Positions 43,915 to 52,719 of a stretch of 64,000 nt of DNA are shown one piece after another (the stretch's first letter is position 1; the number at the start of each line of letters is the position of its first letter). Origin of the DNA: Persicobacter diffluens (lineage in GTDB: Bacteria > Bacteroidota > Bacteroidia > Cytophagales > Cyclobacteriaceae); the NCBI RefSeq assembly GCF_036244895.1, contig NZ_BQKE01000001.1, positions 2,976,001 through 3,040,000 of the forward strand. The letters are read 5' to 3'. A program made the translations under genes and the position numbers. A model generated the notes under the pieces. It was given only the letters and a program-made list of their open reading frames with translations, did no database searches and had not been told where the DNA came from.

Positions 43915-45606
43915 CTATCCTATTAAACTGATAGACTGCTTCGTATCCGCTACGGATTCTATTTGTTCCTGTAAAGGAAGCTTTATTTGAAAATTTGTGC
44001 CTTGGCCCTGAAGGGAATCTACTTGAATGGTTCCATTATGCAAATCAACGACCTGCTTTACAATGGACATCCCCAGGCCGGTAGATTTCTGTCCCAACAA
44101 ACCCTTTCTTCCTGCCTCAGTAAAACGATCAAATAATACGGGCAATAACTCTTCGGGAATACCTATTCCGGTATCTTGAATAGACAAAACAACTTCCTTT
44201 TCATCAAGAGAAAGTGACATTTTCACCTTGCCGCCTCCCGGAGTAAACTTTATTGCATTTGTCAATAAATTATCAATTACACGACCCATTTTTGAAACAT
44301 CAATGGCACAAAAAACAGGATGAGTGGGTAACTCTATTCTTAAAACCAAACCATGCTTTCGCATTTCCTCCTGATGCAAATAAGCCGATTCGTTAACAAA
44401 AGCCCTTAAGTCAACAATTTTCTCTTCCAGTATTACCAGACCTTCTTCAAACTCTGAATGTGTCAATAACTCCCGGATTAACTCCTGCCCTTTGGTAGCA
44501 TTCTGACTGATCAGGTCCAGGTATTTTTGTGTATTGATACGATCCGTTCTGAATGACATGCCCACCAGCTCACTCAACCCTTCTATACGGTTTAACGGCC
44601 CGGATAAATCATGCGCCACCGAGGCCAAAATCTTATCCTTGAGGGCACTTACGCGTTCGTACTGATCTAATATCTGATGTTCATTGGTTACATCACGAAC
44701 CGCCCCCAGAATACAATTTGGGTAGTCCTTGGAACGCATGGTCTTTAAGGACAACCATTTCTCCCCACGCACCGTGTTAATTTTCACCTTTAGTTCGTTA
44801 TGCTCTTCGGCATTGGGTTTGGCGCTCAACTTAACTAAGCTCTCTTTCAACCAATTGATATTCTCTTCATCCAACAGATCCTGAAGTTGATCAAATCCAA
44901 TTTTGGTGGGAACACTTAAATCAAATACATTATACAGTCCTCGTTCCCAGACAAATTCCGCTTTTTTATAATCCAATAGAAAGCCATATACATCGATATT
45001 TCCAGCAATCTGAGCCCATAGCTTGTTATCATAAGCCAATATTTGATTTTCCTTATCTCTGGGCACCAAAACCAAATACACTGTTAAATAACAAAAAGCG
45101 ACCGTGATTAAAATCATATAAGAAATCATCAAGGACTCCTCATTTACCCCCAGCTCTTTAAACAGTAAATAGGCTGCAAAAAGCACCTGAAGAAACCCAA
45201 AAGCACTTACTACCAATGACTTCCTTCTGGAAGACAAACTATTCCCCCACACTCCCAATGGAAAAAAAGAAATAGCGACCACCGCCACACTAAAGATGAT
45301 TAATGACTCTACCTCTACAAAATCAAAAACCAAAGCAAATATTAAGTAGCAAAGGGGAGACATGACCATCGCGAGCACGGCTAAAAGTGCATGCGAAAAA
45401 AATCGATCAAAAATAATAGCCATAACGGCACCTGTAGATAAAAACCCAAAGAACAGATTCACCGAGCTTATCCAGCTAAACATCTCAGCTGAAACCGTAC
45501 TATTCACCAATAAGACCATTAGTGAAAAAGCCATAACCCAAATTGCAGCAAAAGTGGTTCTGGAGGTGCGGTTAAATAAATGACTAAAAAAATCTATCAA
45601 ATTCAT
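43915..45606 (-). CDS. Orphan membrane histidine kinase with a PAS domain
   Basis: 563 residues. About six membrane helices in 18-180, a PAS-like domain at about 196-308 (ending ILGAVRDVTNEHQ, the usual PAC motif), a dimerisation domain with the phospho-accepting His332 in SVAHDLSGPLNRIEGL, and a HATPase domain with NLLTNAIKFTP, DTGIGIPEELLPVLF and STGLGMSIVKQVVDLH. Kinases of this build autophosphorylate and pass the phosphate to a response regulator, but none is adjacent. It is divergent from the TonB-dependent receptor gene, 274 bp away, so the two may be regulated together. The signal is unknown; a membrane-embedded sensor is inferred from the helices and lack of a large periplasmic domain. 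Confidence 0.92.
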   Translation of the reverse strand: MNLIDFFSHLFNRTSRTTFAAIWVMAFSLMVLLVNSTVSAEMFSWISSVNLFFGFLSTGAVMAIIFDRFFSHALLAVLAMVMSPLCYLIFALVFDFVEVESLIIFSVAVVAISFFPLGVWGNSLSSRRKSLVVSAFGFLQVLFAAYLLFKELGVNEESLMISYMILITVAFCYLTVYLVLVPRDKENQILAYDNKLWAQIAGNIDVYGFLLDYKKAEFVWERGLYNVFDLSVPTKIGFDQLQDLLDEENINWLKESLVKLSAKPNAEEHNELKVKINTVRGEKWLSLKTMRSKDYPNCILGAVRDVTNEHQILDQYERVSALKDKILASVAHDLSGPLNRIEGLSELVGMSFRTDRINTQKYLDLISQNATKGQELIRELLTHSEFEEGLVILEEKIVDLRAFVNESAYLHQEEMRKHGLVLRIELPTHPVFCAIDVSKMGRVIDNLLTNAIKFTPGGGKVKMSLSLDEKEVVLSIQDTGIGIPEELLPVLFDRFTEAGRKGLLGQKSTGLGMSIVKQVVDLHNGTIQVDSLQGQGTNFQIKLPLQEQIESVADTKQSISLIG

Positions 45607-45712
45607 GCCTGCAGGCTAAAATATTCCCTTTTCTAGATATAAAGATAAGAATCCTCCTTACATATTAAAAAAAAAACGCAGCTCCATTATTTATTTTTAG
45701 CATTGAAATTAT

Positions 45713-45838
45713 CGGACACTTTTCGTCCACCAACGAACAAAATTGTCCGTATTCGGACACCCTTAAACCGGACACTTACCACTTATACAGGTTTTTAACC
45801 GATCCTCACCGAATCTCATTTTGGCACAAGATTTTCCT
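45713..45838 (+). promoter_or_regulatory. Sigma-54-like promoter with upstream CGGACAC sites
   Basis: TTGGCAC at 45821-45827 with TTTCC at 45833-45837 matches the -24/-12 sigma-54 pattern (TGGCAC-N5-TTGCW) with one mismatch in the -12 GC. Upstream, CGGACAC occurs at 45713, 45754 and 45769; TGTCCG-tatt-CGGACA at 45744-45759 is a perfect inverted repeat, and GGAC-N7-GTCC at 45714-45728 is another. These fit enhancer-binding sites. Confidence 0.5.
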
Positions 45839-45880
45839 AATAGTAAGGGAAATAAATCAGATCCTTTATCTTAATCGAAA

Positions 45881-48244
45881 ATGAAAACCTACTTTTACCT
45901 TAGCCTCCTATTACTTTTTCCTCTTACCCTTTGGGCTAATAATGAACCGGAACACGCCGCCGTCAAGGGTAGTTTAAAAGGAAAATTAATCGACCCGACC
46001 ACCAGCGAACCGATCCCCTACGCCACCATATCCCTTCAGCAGGAAGAAAAAAATATCACAGGAGGGATAAGTGATGAAAGTGGAAATTTTGTCATCAAAA
46101 ATATTTCAAAGGGAAAATACGAAGTCCTTTTCCAGTTTATGGGATATGAAACTCATCAACTAACACTGGATTTTGTAAAAGGAAGCATGAACATAAATTT
46201 GGGAGAAGTTGGATTATCACCTTCCAAAAAGCTTTTGGAAGAAGTCACCGTTGAAGGACAAAGAGTAAAAATCGAACAACAGCTCGGAAAGAAGGTGGTG
46301 AACATTACGCCTGAATTAGCGGCGGGACACACCAATATTTCAGATGTATTGCAACAGGTTCCGGATATTAATATTGACGGTGAAGGCAATATTTCTTTAA
46401 GAGGAGATAGCAACGTTCGTGTACTCATTGACAATAAACCCACTCAGCTGTCCCCTGCCGAAGCTTTAAAATCTCTGCCTCCCAATTTAGTAGAGCGCGT
46501 GGATGTCATTACCAATCCATCCGCTAAATACGATCCGGAAGGGATATCAGGAATCATCAATATCATTACAAAAAAGAACCGGATTCAGGGTTTTAATGGA
46601 ATGGTAAGAGGTGGTGTCGGTACAGGGGATAAATACAATGGCGGTATGAACTTCAATTACCGTGTGGGAAAATTCAACGTTTTTGCCGAAGCCAACTTTT
46701 CTAAAGAAAGGTGGAATCATGAAAGGGGATTTGAAAGAACTTTTGAGGAATCCGGCGCACTTTTAAAGCAGGACCAGGAAATTTTCAGAAACCAGGGATT
46801 CCAGCAGTATAAAGGAGGACTTGATTATTTCATTGACTCTGTAAATACGCTAAGTGGATACTATCAATACTTCAAATGGGAATCCACTTCCAACCAGCCT
46901 TTTACCCAGAGCTTAGAGCAGGCGGGACTGCCCACTATTTTCAGAAATGGAAAAGGCTTTTCGGAGAACATGAATGAAGGACACCAATTTGACTTGAATT
47001 ACCGTCGGGAAATAAAAGATGGTTATTTGGAAACAGATTTATGGTATATGGATGGACACGGCTTCTTCAATAGTGCCAACACTCAAAAAGATGAAACCGG
47101 AGGCGTAGTAAGTCAGAACAATAACAACCTTTTTACCTTTAACATTTTTGTCCCGACACTGGATTTCAGCAAAAATATCAGTGAAAAGGCTAAGATTGAA
47201 CTTGGGTATAAAGGAGAATACACCGATGCTTTTTCCAATTCCACCAACAACAATGGAGAAGAAAATGTGGACTTTGGCTACGATTATTATGACATGATCT
47301 CGGCCGTTTACACTACTTTCTCCACTCAAATTAAAAATATGGAAGTGCAGGCTGGTCTGAGAGCAGAACACGCCCTTCAGCAGGGAACCATTCAGTTAAG
47401 TGAGGGCGACACGCCATTTACCAATGAATATTTCAGCTTGTTCCCCACTTTGTCCCTTCAACAAAAACTGGGAGAGAAAGCGAATTTAGGCTTCAGCTAT
47501 AGCCGAAGAGTACGCCGCCCCAATATTGATGAAATTGCACCTTTCGAAGTTTATGAAAACCCTCAGAACATTCAGCGAGGAAACCCGGACCTGAAGCCTT
47601 CCTTCACCAACTCCATGGAACTGTCCTATGGCTACCGCCCGGAGAAATTTACCATTTCGACCAGCGCGTATGTTCGTTTAGGGAATGACATTATCAGAAG
47701 CTACTCCTTTTTTGAGGAAGAAAGCCAGGCCAATGTGACTACTTCTCAAAACCTGGGATCCGTAGAAACTTATGGCGTTTCAGTGAGCGGAGATGTGAAC
47801 ATCACCAAATGGTGGAATTTATCCGGTGGAATTGACTTGACCCATATTGATTTCAATGACACCACTTATACCATCCCCAATCGCCCGGACCTGAATCTGA
47901 GCGCCAAGCTGAATGCCACCTTTATGCTGCCATGGAATTTGAAAATTATTGCCAATGGTAATTACGATGGCAATAATTACGGCTTACAAAATGTTTCCAA
48001 TCCTTTTTATGCCATGTCCATGACGGTGAGCAAGGACATTTTAGAAAAGAAGGGGAATATCTCTTTCAGGGCTCAAAACCTGATCTATTCTGGCTGGTCC
48101 AATAATGTTTATGGCTTGGGATTCCATGAAGAAAATTATTGGAACAGTGAAAACCCCGTATTCTACCTCAACTTCTCTTACCGATTTGGAAATATGAAGG
48201 CAAGAGGAAGAAAACGTAGCATCCACACACAGAAAAGTCTGTAG
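45881..48244 (+). CDS. TonB-dependent receptor-like outer-membrane protein
   Basis: 787 residues. Signal peptide 1-19 (ends LWANN). A carboxypeptidase-regulatory-like beta-sandwich at about 30-110 (GSLKGKLIDPTTSEPIPYAT, then YEVLFQFMGYETHQL), a plug domain with GKKVVNITPELAAGHTNISD and VRVLIDNKPTQLSP, then a barrel of the OMP_b-brl_3 type ending SYRFGNMKARGRKR. No TonB box is obvious, and no SusD partner gene is present, so it is a single-gene receptor rather than a SusCD pair. Such proteins import siderophores, vitamins or peptides across the outer membrane; the substrate is not apparent. The upstream sigma-54-like promoter suggests regulated expression. Confidence 0.92.
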   Translation: MKTYFYLSLLLLFPLTLWANNEPEHAAVKGSLKGKLIDPTTSEPIPYATISLQQEEKNITGGISDESGNFVIKNISKGKYEVLFQFMGYETHQLTLDFVKGSMNINLGEVGLSPSKKLLEEVTVEGQRVKIEQQLGKKVVNITPELAAGHTNISDVLQQVPDINIDGEGNISLRGDSNVRVLIDNKPTQLSPAEALKSLPPNLVERVDVITNPSAKYDPEGISGIINIITKKNRIQGFNGMVRGGVGTGDKYNGGMNFNYRVGKFNVFAEANFSKERWNHERGFERTFEESGALLKQDQEIFRNQGFQQYKGGLDYFIDSVNTLSGYYQYFKWESTSNQPFTQSLEQAGLPTIFRNGKGFSENMNEGHQFDLNYRREIKDGYLETDLWYMDGHGFFNSANTQKDETGGVVSQNNNNLFTFNIFVPTLDFSKNISEKAKIELGYKGEYTDAFSNSTNNNGEENVDFGYDYYDMISAVYTTFSTQIKNMEVQAGLRAEHALQQGTIQLSEGDTPFTNEYFSLFPTLSLQQKLGEKANLGFSYSRRVRRPNIDEIAPFEVYENPQNIQRGNPDLKPSFTNSMELSYGYRPEKFTISTSAYVRLGNDIIRSYSFFEEESQANVTTSQNLGSVETYGVSVSGDVNITKWWNLSGGIDLTHIDFNDTTYTIPNRPDLNLSAKLNATFMLPWNLKIIANGNYDGNNYGLQNVSNPFYAMSMTVSKDILEKKGNISFRAQNLIYSGWSNNVYGLGFHEENYWNSENPVFYLNFSYRFGNMKARGRKRSIHTQKSL

Positions 48245-48272
48245 AATGCCCAGATTCTAAAGCCGAATTACG

Positions 48273-48493
48273 CTAAGCCGGATTATTCAAGCTCTAATCC
48301 TTCTTTAGCTGGCAGCCGAGAAAAATGAAGGGATTTTTCTATTTCGAATTTTTTCCAAGGAAGCAGATGAATGAGGAGAAAGCAAGTTTGCCCAAATTTG
48401 GGCTATAAGAAATTTAGCAGGCTCAATCGGAACGAGCTGATAAAAAGCCATTTGAGATGATCTTTAAAACTAGCGGCGAATAATTCTGGTTAA
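48273..48493 (+). repeat. Repeat A, moderately diverged copy
   Basis: 221 bp from CTAAGCCGGATTATTCAAG to GCGGCGAATAATTCTGGTTAA, with the perfect palindrome GCCCAAATTTGGGC. It lies between the convergent receptor and fructosamine kinase genes. 48494-48630 shows nothing else. Confidence 0.84.
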
Positions 48494-48630
48494 CCAAATT
48501 TAGGCTGTTCATAAACCAGCTACCCCAACCGCGACACACTGATAATATTTTGTTTACAGCAAGTCACTAAATCTAAGTATGAAGCATTAGGGTAAAAAGG
48601 GTCATGAATATTTCTGTCAATCCTTCGGAT

Positions 48631-48661
48631 AAAAGCCACCATTCTTCTGGTGGCTTTTTTT
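48631..48661 (-). terminator. Terminator of the fructosamine kinase operon
   Basis: AAAAGCCACC and GGTGGCTTTT form a 10-bp stem with an eight-base loop, overlapping the stop codon region at 48661. Confidence 0.75.
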
Positions 48662-49527
48662 CATCTAAAATTCCTCAGAACCGAACTTACCTGATTCCAA
48701 TAGGATCTCCCGAATAAATTCACATGCACCATTAAAGGATACAGATTATAGTAATCCATCCTTTGTTCCCAGCCCGCCGGCATGCCCATTTCTTCCTGAT
48801 ATACCTGATAAAACCTTGGAGAGAAACCTCCAAAAAGCCGCGTCATGGCCAGGTCCTGTTCCGCCCAGCCATAATAAACTGCAGGATCAAAGATTACAGG
48901 CTGATTATCCAATGCCGGCATTTTATTCCCGGACCATAAGTCTCCATGTAACAAAACCGCCGGTTGATCCGGAATCAGTTGTCTGATTTGTTTAATAAAA
49001 GTGTCAAACACCTTGGATTCCGCTGTCGAAATGACGCTCTGATCAACGGCCAGCTTGACTTGAGGCATTAATCGATGCAGAATAAAAAATTCATAGCCAT
49101 CCCTTACTGAAGTATTCTTTTGAGGAAGCGTACCGATAAAATTATCCTCAAAAGCGCCAAAACAAGGGCTTGATAGCTGATGAAGCCGTGCCATTCCATG
49201 TCCCAAGCGCTGCCAGAATTCAGGAGTCTCCTCGCCTCTTTCCACAAACTCCATCAGCAAAAAAGCATGCTCGCCCTCGGTGGTTAGACCATACACTTCC
49301 GGTACTTTTAAACTTCCTTTCCGCAATGCTTCAAGCCCTGCCTTTTCACTTTCAAACATCGCCAACCGGCCGGCCTGATTCACCTTCAGAAAAAAATCTC
49401 CCGCTCTGGTTTTTAAATGAAAAGCCTGATGAATGTCGCCTCCCGAAACAGGCAAAACCTCAGAAAGCACAACGGCCTTACCCCTGATTCGGGATAAGGC
49501 CGCTGTAATATTTTCACTGCTCATCAT
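48661..49527 (-). CDS. Fructosamine kinase family protein
   Basis: 288 residues of the aminoglycoside-phosphotransferase fold: early GDIHQAFHLKTRAGDFFLKVN (ATP-binding strands with the lysine), ALLLMEFVERG-type hinge (AFLLMEFVERGEE), the catalytic loop LLHGDLWSGNKM with its Asp and Asn, and the metal site VIFDPAVYYGWAEQDLAM. Fructosamine-3-kinase-related enzymes phosphorylate sugar-modified amino groups so that glycation is reversed; bacterial members prefer ribulosamines and erythrulosamines. It overlaps the phosphatase gene by four bases, a coupling often seen between these two genes, fitting a joint protein-deglycation role. Confidence 0.92.
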   Translation of the reverse strand: MMSSENITAALSRIRGKAVVLSEVLPVSGGDIHQAFHLKTRAGDFFLKVNQAGRLAMFESEKAGLEALRKGSLKVPEVYGLTTEGEHAFLLMEFVERGEETPEFWQRLGHGMARLHQLSSPCFGAFEDNFIGTLPQKNTSVRDGYEFFILHRLMPQVKLAVDQSVISTAESKVFDTFIKQIRQLIPDQPAVLLHGDLWSGNKMPALDNQPVIFDPAVYYGWAEQDLAMTRLFGGFSPRFYQVYQEEMGMPAGWEQRMDYYNLYPLMVHVNLFGRSYWNQVSSVLRNFR

Positions 49528-50000
49528 ACCAGCTGATGTGCTTCTTTCAGAGATTGTAAAAGTGCCTTATTAGAGCGCATCAACAAATCAAAGACATGCT
49601 GAAAGCCTTCCGGCCCGCCATAATAAGGATCCGGCACATCCTGACCAATGCCTTCCTCGTCAAAATCCCTTAACTTCCCTAATTTATAATCTCCCTTACC
49701 ATTTTGAAGGGCCTTCACTTTTCGGAAATTAGCATCATCCATGGTCAGCAAATAATCAAACTGCTCAAAATCCAATGTACTGAACTGTCTGCCTCTGTGG
49801 TTGATTTCAATGCCATTTTTTCGGGCATTAGCCAAAGTTCGCTCATCCGGTGTTTCCCCGATATGATAAGCAGCCGTTCCGCAGGAATCAATTTCAAATT
49901 TATCAGAAAGGCCCTCCTCCTCTACCAACTGCCTCATTATGGCCTCTGCCAGGGGAGATCTGCAAATATTCCCCAGGCAAATGTAAAGAACCTTAATCAT
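49524..50000 (-). CDS. Low-molecular-weight protein tyrosine phosphatase
   Basis: 158 residues. P-loop CLGNICRSPLAEA with the nucleophile Cys and the binding Arg, and the acid/base Asp in DVPDPYYGG. The GIEINHRGRQ and FDYLLTMDDANFRKV segments complete the family pattern. It removes phosphate from tyrosine or from small phosphoesters; with the overlapping fructosamine kinase gene, a role in removing ribulosamine-5-phosphate is attractive but inferred. Follows the pseudouridine synthase gene by six bases. Confidence 0.94.
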   Translation of the reverse strand: MIKVLYICLGNICRSPLAEAIMRQLVEEEGLSDKFEIDSCGTAAYHIGETPDERTLANARKNGIEINHRGRQFSTLDFEQFDYLLTMDDANFRKVKALQNGKGDYKLGKLRDFDEEGIGQDVPDPYYGGPEGFQHVFDLLMRSNKALLQSLKEAHQLV

Positions 50001-50006
50001 TGAATA

Positions 50007-50723
50007 CTAGTATCTATTTTTATCTAATTGCTTAACTGCTACTGCAAAATCTTTAGGATAGGGAGCGGATATTTTCATTTGTTTACCCTTCGGATCTTTA
50101 AACTCAATGGCAAAGGCATGCAAAGCAAAGCGCTTTAATAAAGGCTGCTCCTCCGTTCCCTTTTTTAAATTGAATTTTCTTTTCAATTGTGAAAGCAATA
50201 ATGGAGATCCTCCATAAGTTTCATCGCAGGAAATCGGTGCCTTCAGGGTAGAAAGATGAATTCGAATTTGATGCATTCTACCCGTATGCGGAATCGCCTC
50301 CACCAAAGTATGACCTTTATAGGCTTCCAGCGTATTGAAAGTGGTGTGGGAAGGCTTTCCCTTTTCAAAATCAATCTTCACAATCCCTTTGGTTCCGGGA
50401 TAAATCGGAAGGGTATTTTCTCTTTGGTCAAACTCATGAATACCGTCCACTATCGCATGGTAAATCTTTTTCACCTTTCGTTTTTCAAATTGAACCGAAA
50501 GATGACGATAAGCATCCGGTGTTTTGGCAATCATCAATACGCCTGAGGTTTCTTTATCCAGCCGGTGACAATTTTGCGCCGTTTCACAGTACTCCCTGGC
50601 CATGGCCAGAATATTAGTATAAGATGCCCGATCTTCCAAAGTAGCCACATGAGGTGGCTTGTTGATGGCAATATAATCCTCATTTTCAAAGATAATGAGA
50701 TCTTCAAATTTCACTTTCTTCAT
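50007..50723 (-). CDS. RluA-family RNA pseudouridine synthase
   Basis: 238 residues, an RluA catalytic domain without an S4 domain. Motifs: DYIAINKPPHVATLED, HRLDKETSGVLMIAKT (catalytic Asp) and TGRMHQIRIHLS. It isomerises uridine in an RNA target that cannot be told from sequence. It starts 12 bp after the histidine kinase gene, in the same operon. Much shorter than the other synthase in this window (15426), and the two are not recent duplicates. Confidence 0.93.
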   Translation of the reverse strand: MKKVKFEDLIIFENEDYIAINKPPHVATLEDRASYTNILAMAREYCETAQNCHRLDKETSGVLMIAKTPDAYRHLSVQFEKRKVKKIYHAIVDGIHEFDQRENTLPIYPGTKGIVKIDFEKGKPSHTTFNTLEAYKGHTLVEAIPHTGRMHQIRIHLSTLKAPISCDETYGGSPLLLSQLKRKFNLKKGTEEQPLLKRFALHAFAIEFKDPKGKQMKISAPYPKDFAVAVKQLDKNRY

Positions 50724-50735
50724 AACAAAAGTGCC

Positions 50736-51812
50736 TTATGCACTTATCATTTCAATATTCAATTCCTCTTCTTTAAAAGGCTTGCTATGCAATACAAAAC
50801 TAAAAGTAGATCCTTTTCCTACCTCAGTCTGAACATGACACTGCGTGCCGTGCGCCTGTAAAATATGACGAACAATCGCCAATCCCAGACCATTTCCCCC
50901 TTTGGATTTTGCCCGGCTTTTTTCTACCCGATAAAAACGCTCAAAAATTCTTTTCACATCTTCCTCCGGAATACCGAATCCATTATCGGCCACAGAAACA
51001 AAAACCTTTCCATCTTCTTCCAACAGGGTCACTTCCACCAGGCCGTTATCATTGTCCTGATATTTGATGGCATTCACCACCAGGTTGGTCATCACATGGC
51101 CAATACGTCTTTTATCGGCATAAACAAAGACGTTCTCCTTGGTAGAGGTGGAGAATTTTAAATCAATATTTCGCTTCTCCGCCTTATTATCCAACTGGTC
51201 AAAAATATCTTCCACCTGCTCACGCAGATCATATTTTTCCACCAATAATTTAGCATCACCAGACTCCAGCTGAGAGATGGATAGTAAATTATGCACCATC
51301 TTATCGAGCCCATCCAGACTTTTCGCTGCTTTTTTCAAAAATCGCTTTAAGATCACCTCGTCCTCCATCGCTCCGTCCAAAAGCGTATGCACAAATCCCT
51401 GAGCGGCAAAAATAGGCGTCTTCAGCTCATGTGAAACGTCCGCTAAAAATTCCCGTCGATAAACCTCCATTCTTTTGAGGTTTTCAATCTCTTTCTGCTT
51501 CTCTGAGGCATAATCCAGAATTTTTCTGTTCGCCATTTTAATCGGATTGGTAGAGGTATTATTCTGTTCTTCAAAAAAAGAAAGATTATCCGATTTCAAA
51601 TTATCCAGCATATCGTACATTTTACTCAGCTCCCGGAAAACCAAAAACTCCAGCGTAAACATGATCAGAATATAAGAACAAGAAAAGGAGATGCCCAATA
51701 CCACCAACAGGGCCATTTCCGAAACATCTTTTACCAGGGAAAGAAAAAGCGTTGTAACTACGGCGATCACCACGCCCAGCACCGAAGCAACACCACGAGA
51801 ATTGTAAAACAT
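50736..51812 (-). CDS. PhoR-like sensor histidine kinase
   Basis: 358 residues. Two membrane helices at about 9-29 and 33-53 with only a short loop between them, a linker, then the His-containing helix ADVSHELKTPIFAAQGFVHT, HATPase motifs NLVVNAIKYQDND, VADNGFGIPEEDVKRIFERF and KGGNGLGLAIVRHIL. This is the PhoR/phosphate-type class without a large sensor domain. Its regulator is encoded upstream at 51913, separated by a terminator hairpin. Read-through, or its own promoter, must supply its expression. Confidence 0.94.
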   Translation of the reverse strand: MFYNSRGVASVLGVVIAVVTTLFLSLVKDVSEMALLVVLGISFSCSYILIMFTLEFLVFRELSKMYDMLDNLKSDNLSFFEEQNNTSTNPIKMANRKILDYASEKQKEIENLKRMEVYRREFLADVSHELKTPIFAAQGFVHTLLDGAMEDEVILKRFLKKAAKSLDGLDKMVHNLLSISQLESGDAKLLVEKYDLREQVEDIFDQLDNKAEKRNIDLKFSTSTKENVFVYADKRRIGHVMTNLVVNAIKYQDNDNGLVEVTLLEEDGKVFVSVADNGFGIPEEDVKRIFERFYRVEKSRAKSKGGNGLGLAIVRHILQAHGTQCHVQTEVGKGSTFSFVLHSKPFKEEELNIEMISA

Positions 51813-51851
51813 TGGAATAAAGTTTATCGATCTTATTTCAAGACCCTATGA

Positions 51852-51894
51852 TAAAAAAAAATCTGGCAAAGAAACAAAGCCTTTGCCAGATTTT
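51852..51894 (-). terminator. Terminator between response regulator and kinase genes
   Basis: On the minus strand AATCTGGCAAAG pairs with CTTTGCCAGATT around a short loop and continues into a run of T, between the regulator stop (51913) and the kinase start (51812). It may attenuate expression of the kinase operon. Confidence 0.8.
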
Positions 51895-51912
51895 CTCCCT
51901 AAAGATAGGGCT

Positions 51913-52602
51913 TTAAAATATATCTTCAAATTTATAGCCAACGCCTTTTACCGTTACGATATACTGGTCTCCGATTTTCTCCCGCACCTTTCGGACATGA
52001 ACGTCCACCGTCCGGGCTAAAACATAAACATCAGCACCCCAAATATTCCGCAACAGCTCTTCTCTGTTAAATACCTTTCCCGGATGGGTGGCCAGGAAAT
52101 ACAACAATTCAAATTCTTTTCTGGGCAAGGTAATTTCTTGCTGATCCACAATCACCGTATAGCTATCCCGATCAATCTGTAGCCCTCCAATACTGACCTT
52201 ATCCGCATTATTCACCTGCTTACTTTCTCTTCGGAACAAGGCCTGAATTCTGCTTAATAAAGCCCGTGGTTTTATCGGCTTATTAATGAAATCATCCGCT
52301 CCTGCTTCAAAAGCAGCTACCTCGGAATACTCCTCCGATCTCGCCGTTAGAAAAATAATGAAAGTACTCTGAAACTCCGACATCTCTCTCAACTGACGAC
52401 AGGTTTCTACCCCATCCTGATCAGGCATCATAATGTCCAAAAGAATTAAATGCGGATGGAATGACTTCGCTTTTTCTATTCCTTTTTTCCCGTTCTTTGC
52501 GGTTTCAACTTCATAACCTTCTTTGGTAAGATTATATTCTAAAATTTCGCGAATGTCGGATTCGTCATCCACTATTAACACCCGGTAGCCAGTTTTTGCC
52601 AT
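51913..52602 (-). CDS. OmpR/PhoB-family response regulator
   Basis: 229 residues. Receiver domain with the acidic pair Asp12-Asp13, phospho-acceptor Asp56 in LLDIMMPDQDG and the Lys in FINKPIKPRAL; winged-helix DNA-binding domain at about 130-229 with LPRKEFELLYFLATHPGKVF, REELLRNIWG, RTVDVHVRKVREKI and the ending VKGVGYKF. Cognate kinase encoded just downstream. In Bacteroidota this pair is usually called PhoB/PhoR-like, but a role in phosphate response is not shown by the sequence here. Confidence 0.95.
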   Translation of the reverse strand: MAKTGYRVLIVDDESDIREILEYNLTKEGYEVETAKNGKKGIEKAKSFHPHLILLDIMMPDQDGVETCRQLREMSEFQSTFIIFLTARSEEYSEVAAFEAGADDFINKPIKPRALLSRIQALFRRESKQVNNADKVSIGGLQIDRDSYTVIVDQQEITLPRKEFELLYFLATHPGKVFNREELLRNIWGADVYVLARTVDVHVRKVREKIGDQYIVTVKGVGYKFEDIF

Positions 52603-52719
52603 GAAAAAGAATTGTTTTGGTCGGTTAAAATTAGAGAAAATGATGGACTTAAAAAACTATCACGCCAAGAAACGAGCTACGCATTTCATAAAATGAAAGA
52701 ATCCTTCGTTATTTTATTA

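Noticed and set aside
45881..48244. SusC of a polysaccharide utilisation locus
   Set aside because: The length is under 800 residues, the barrel is of the OMP_b-brl_3 type, and no SusD gene follows.
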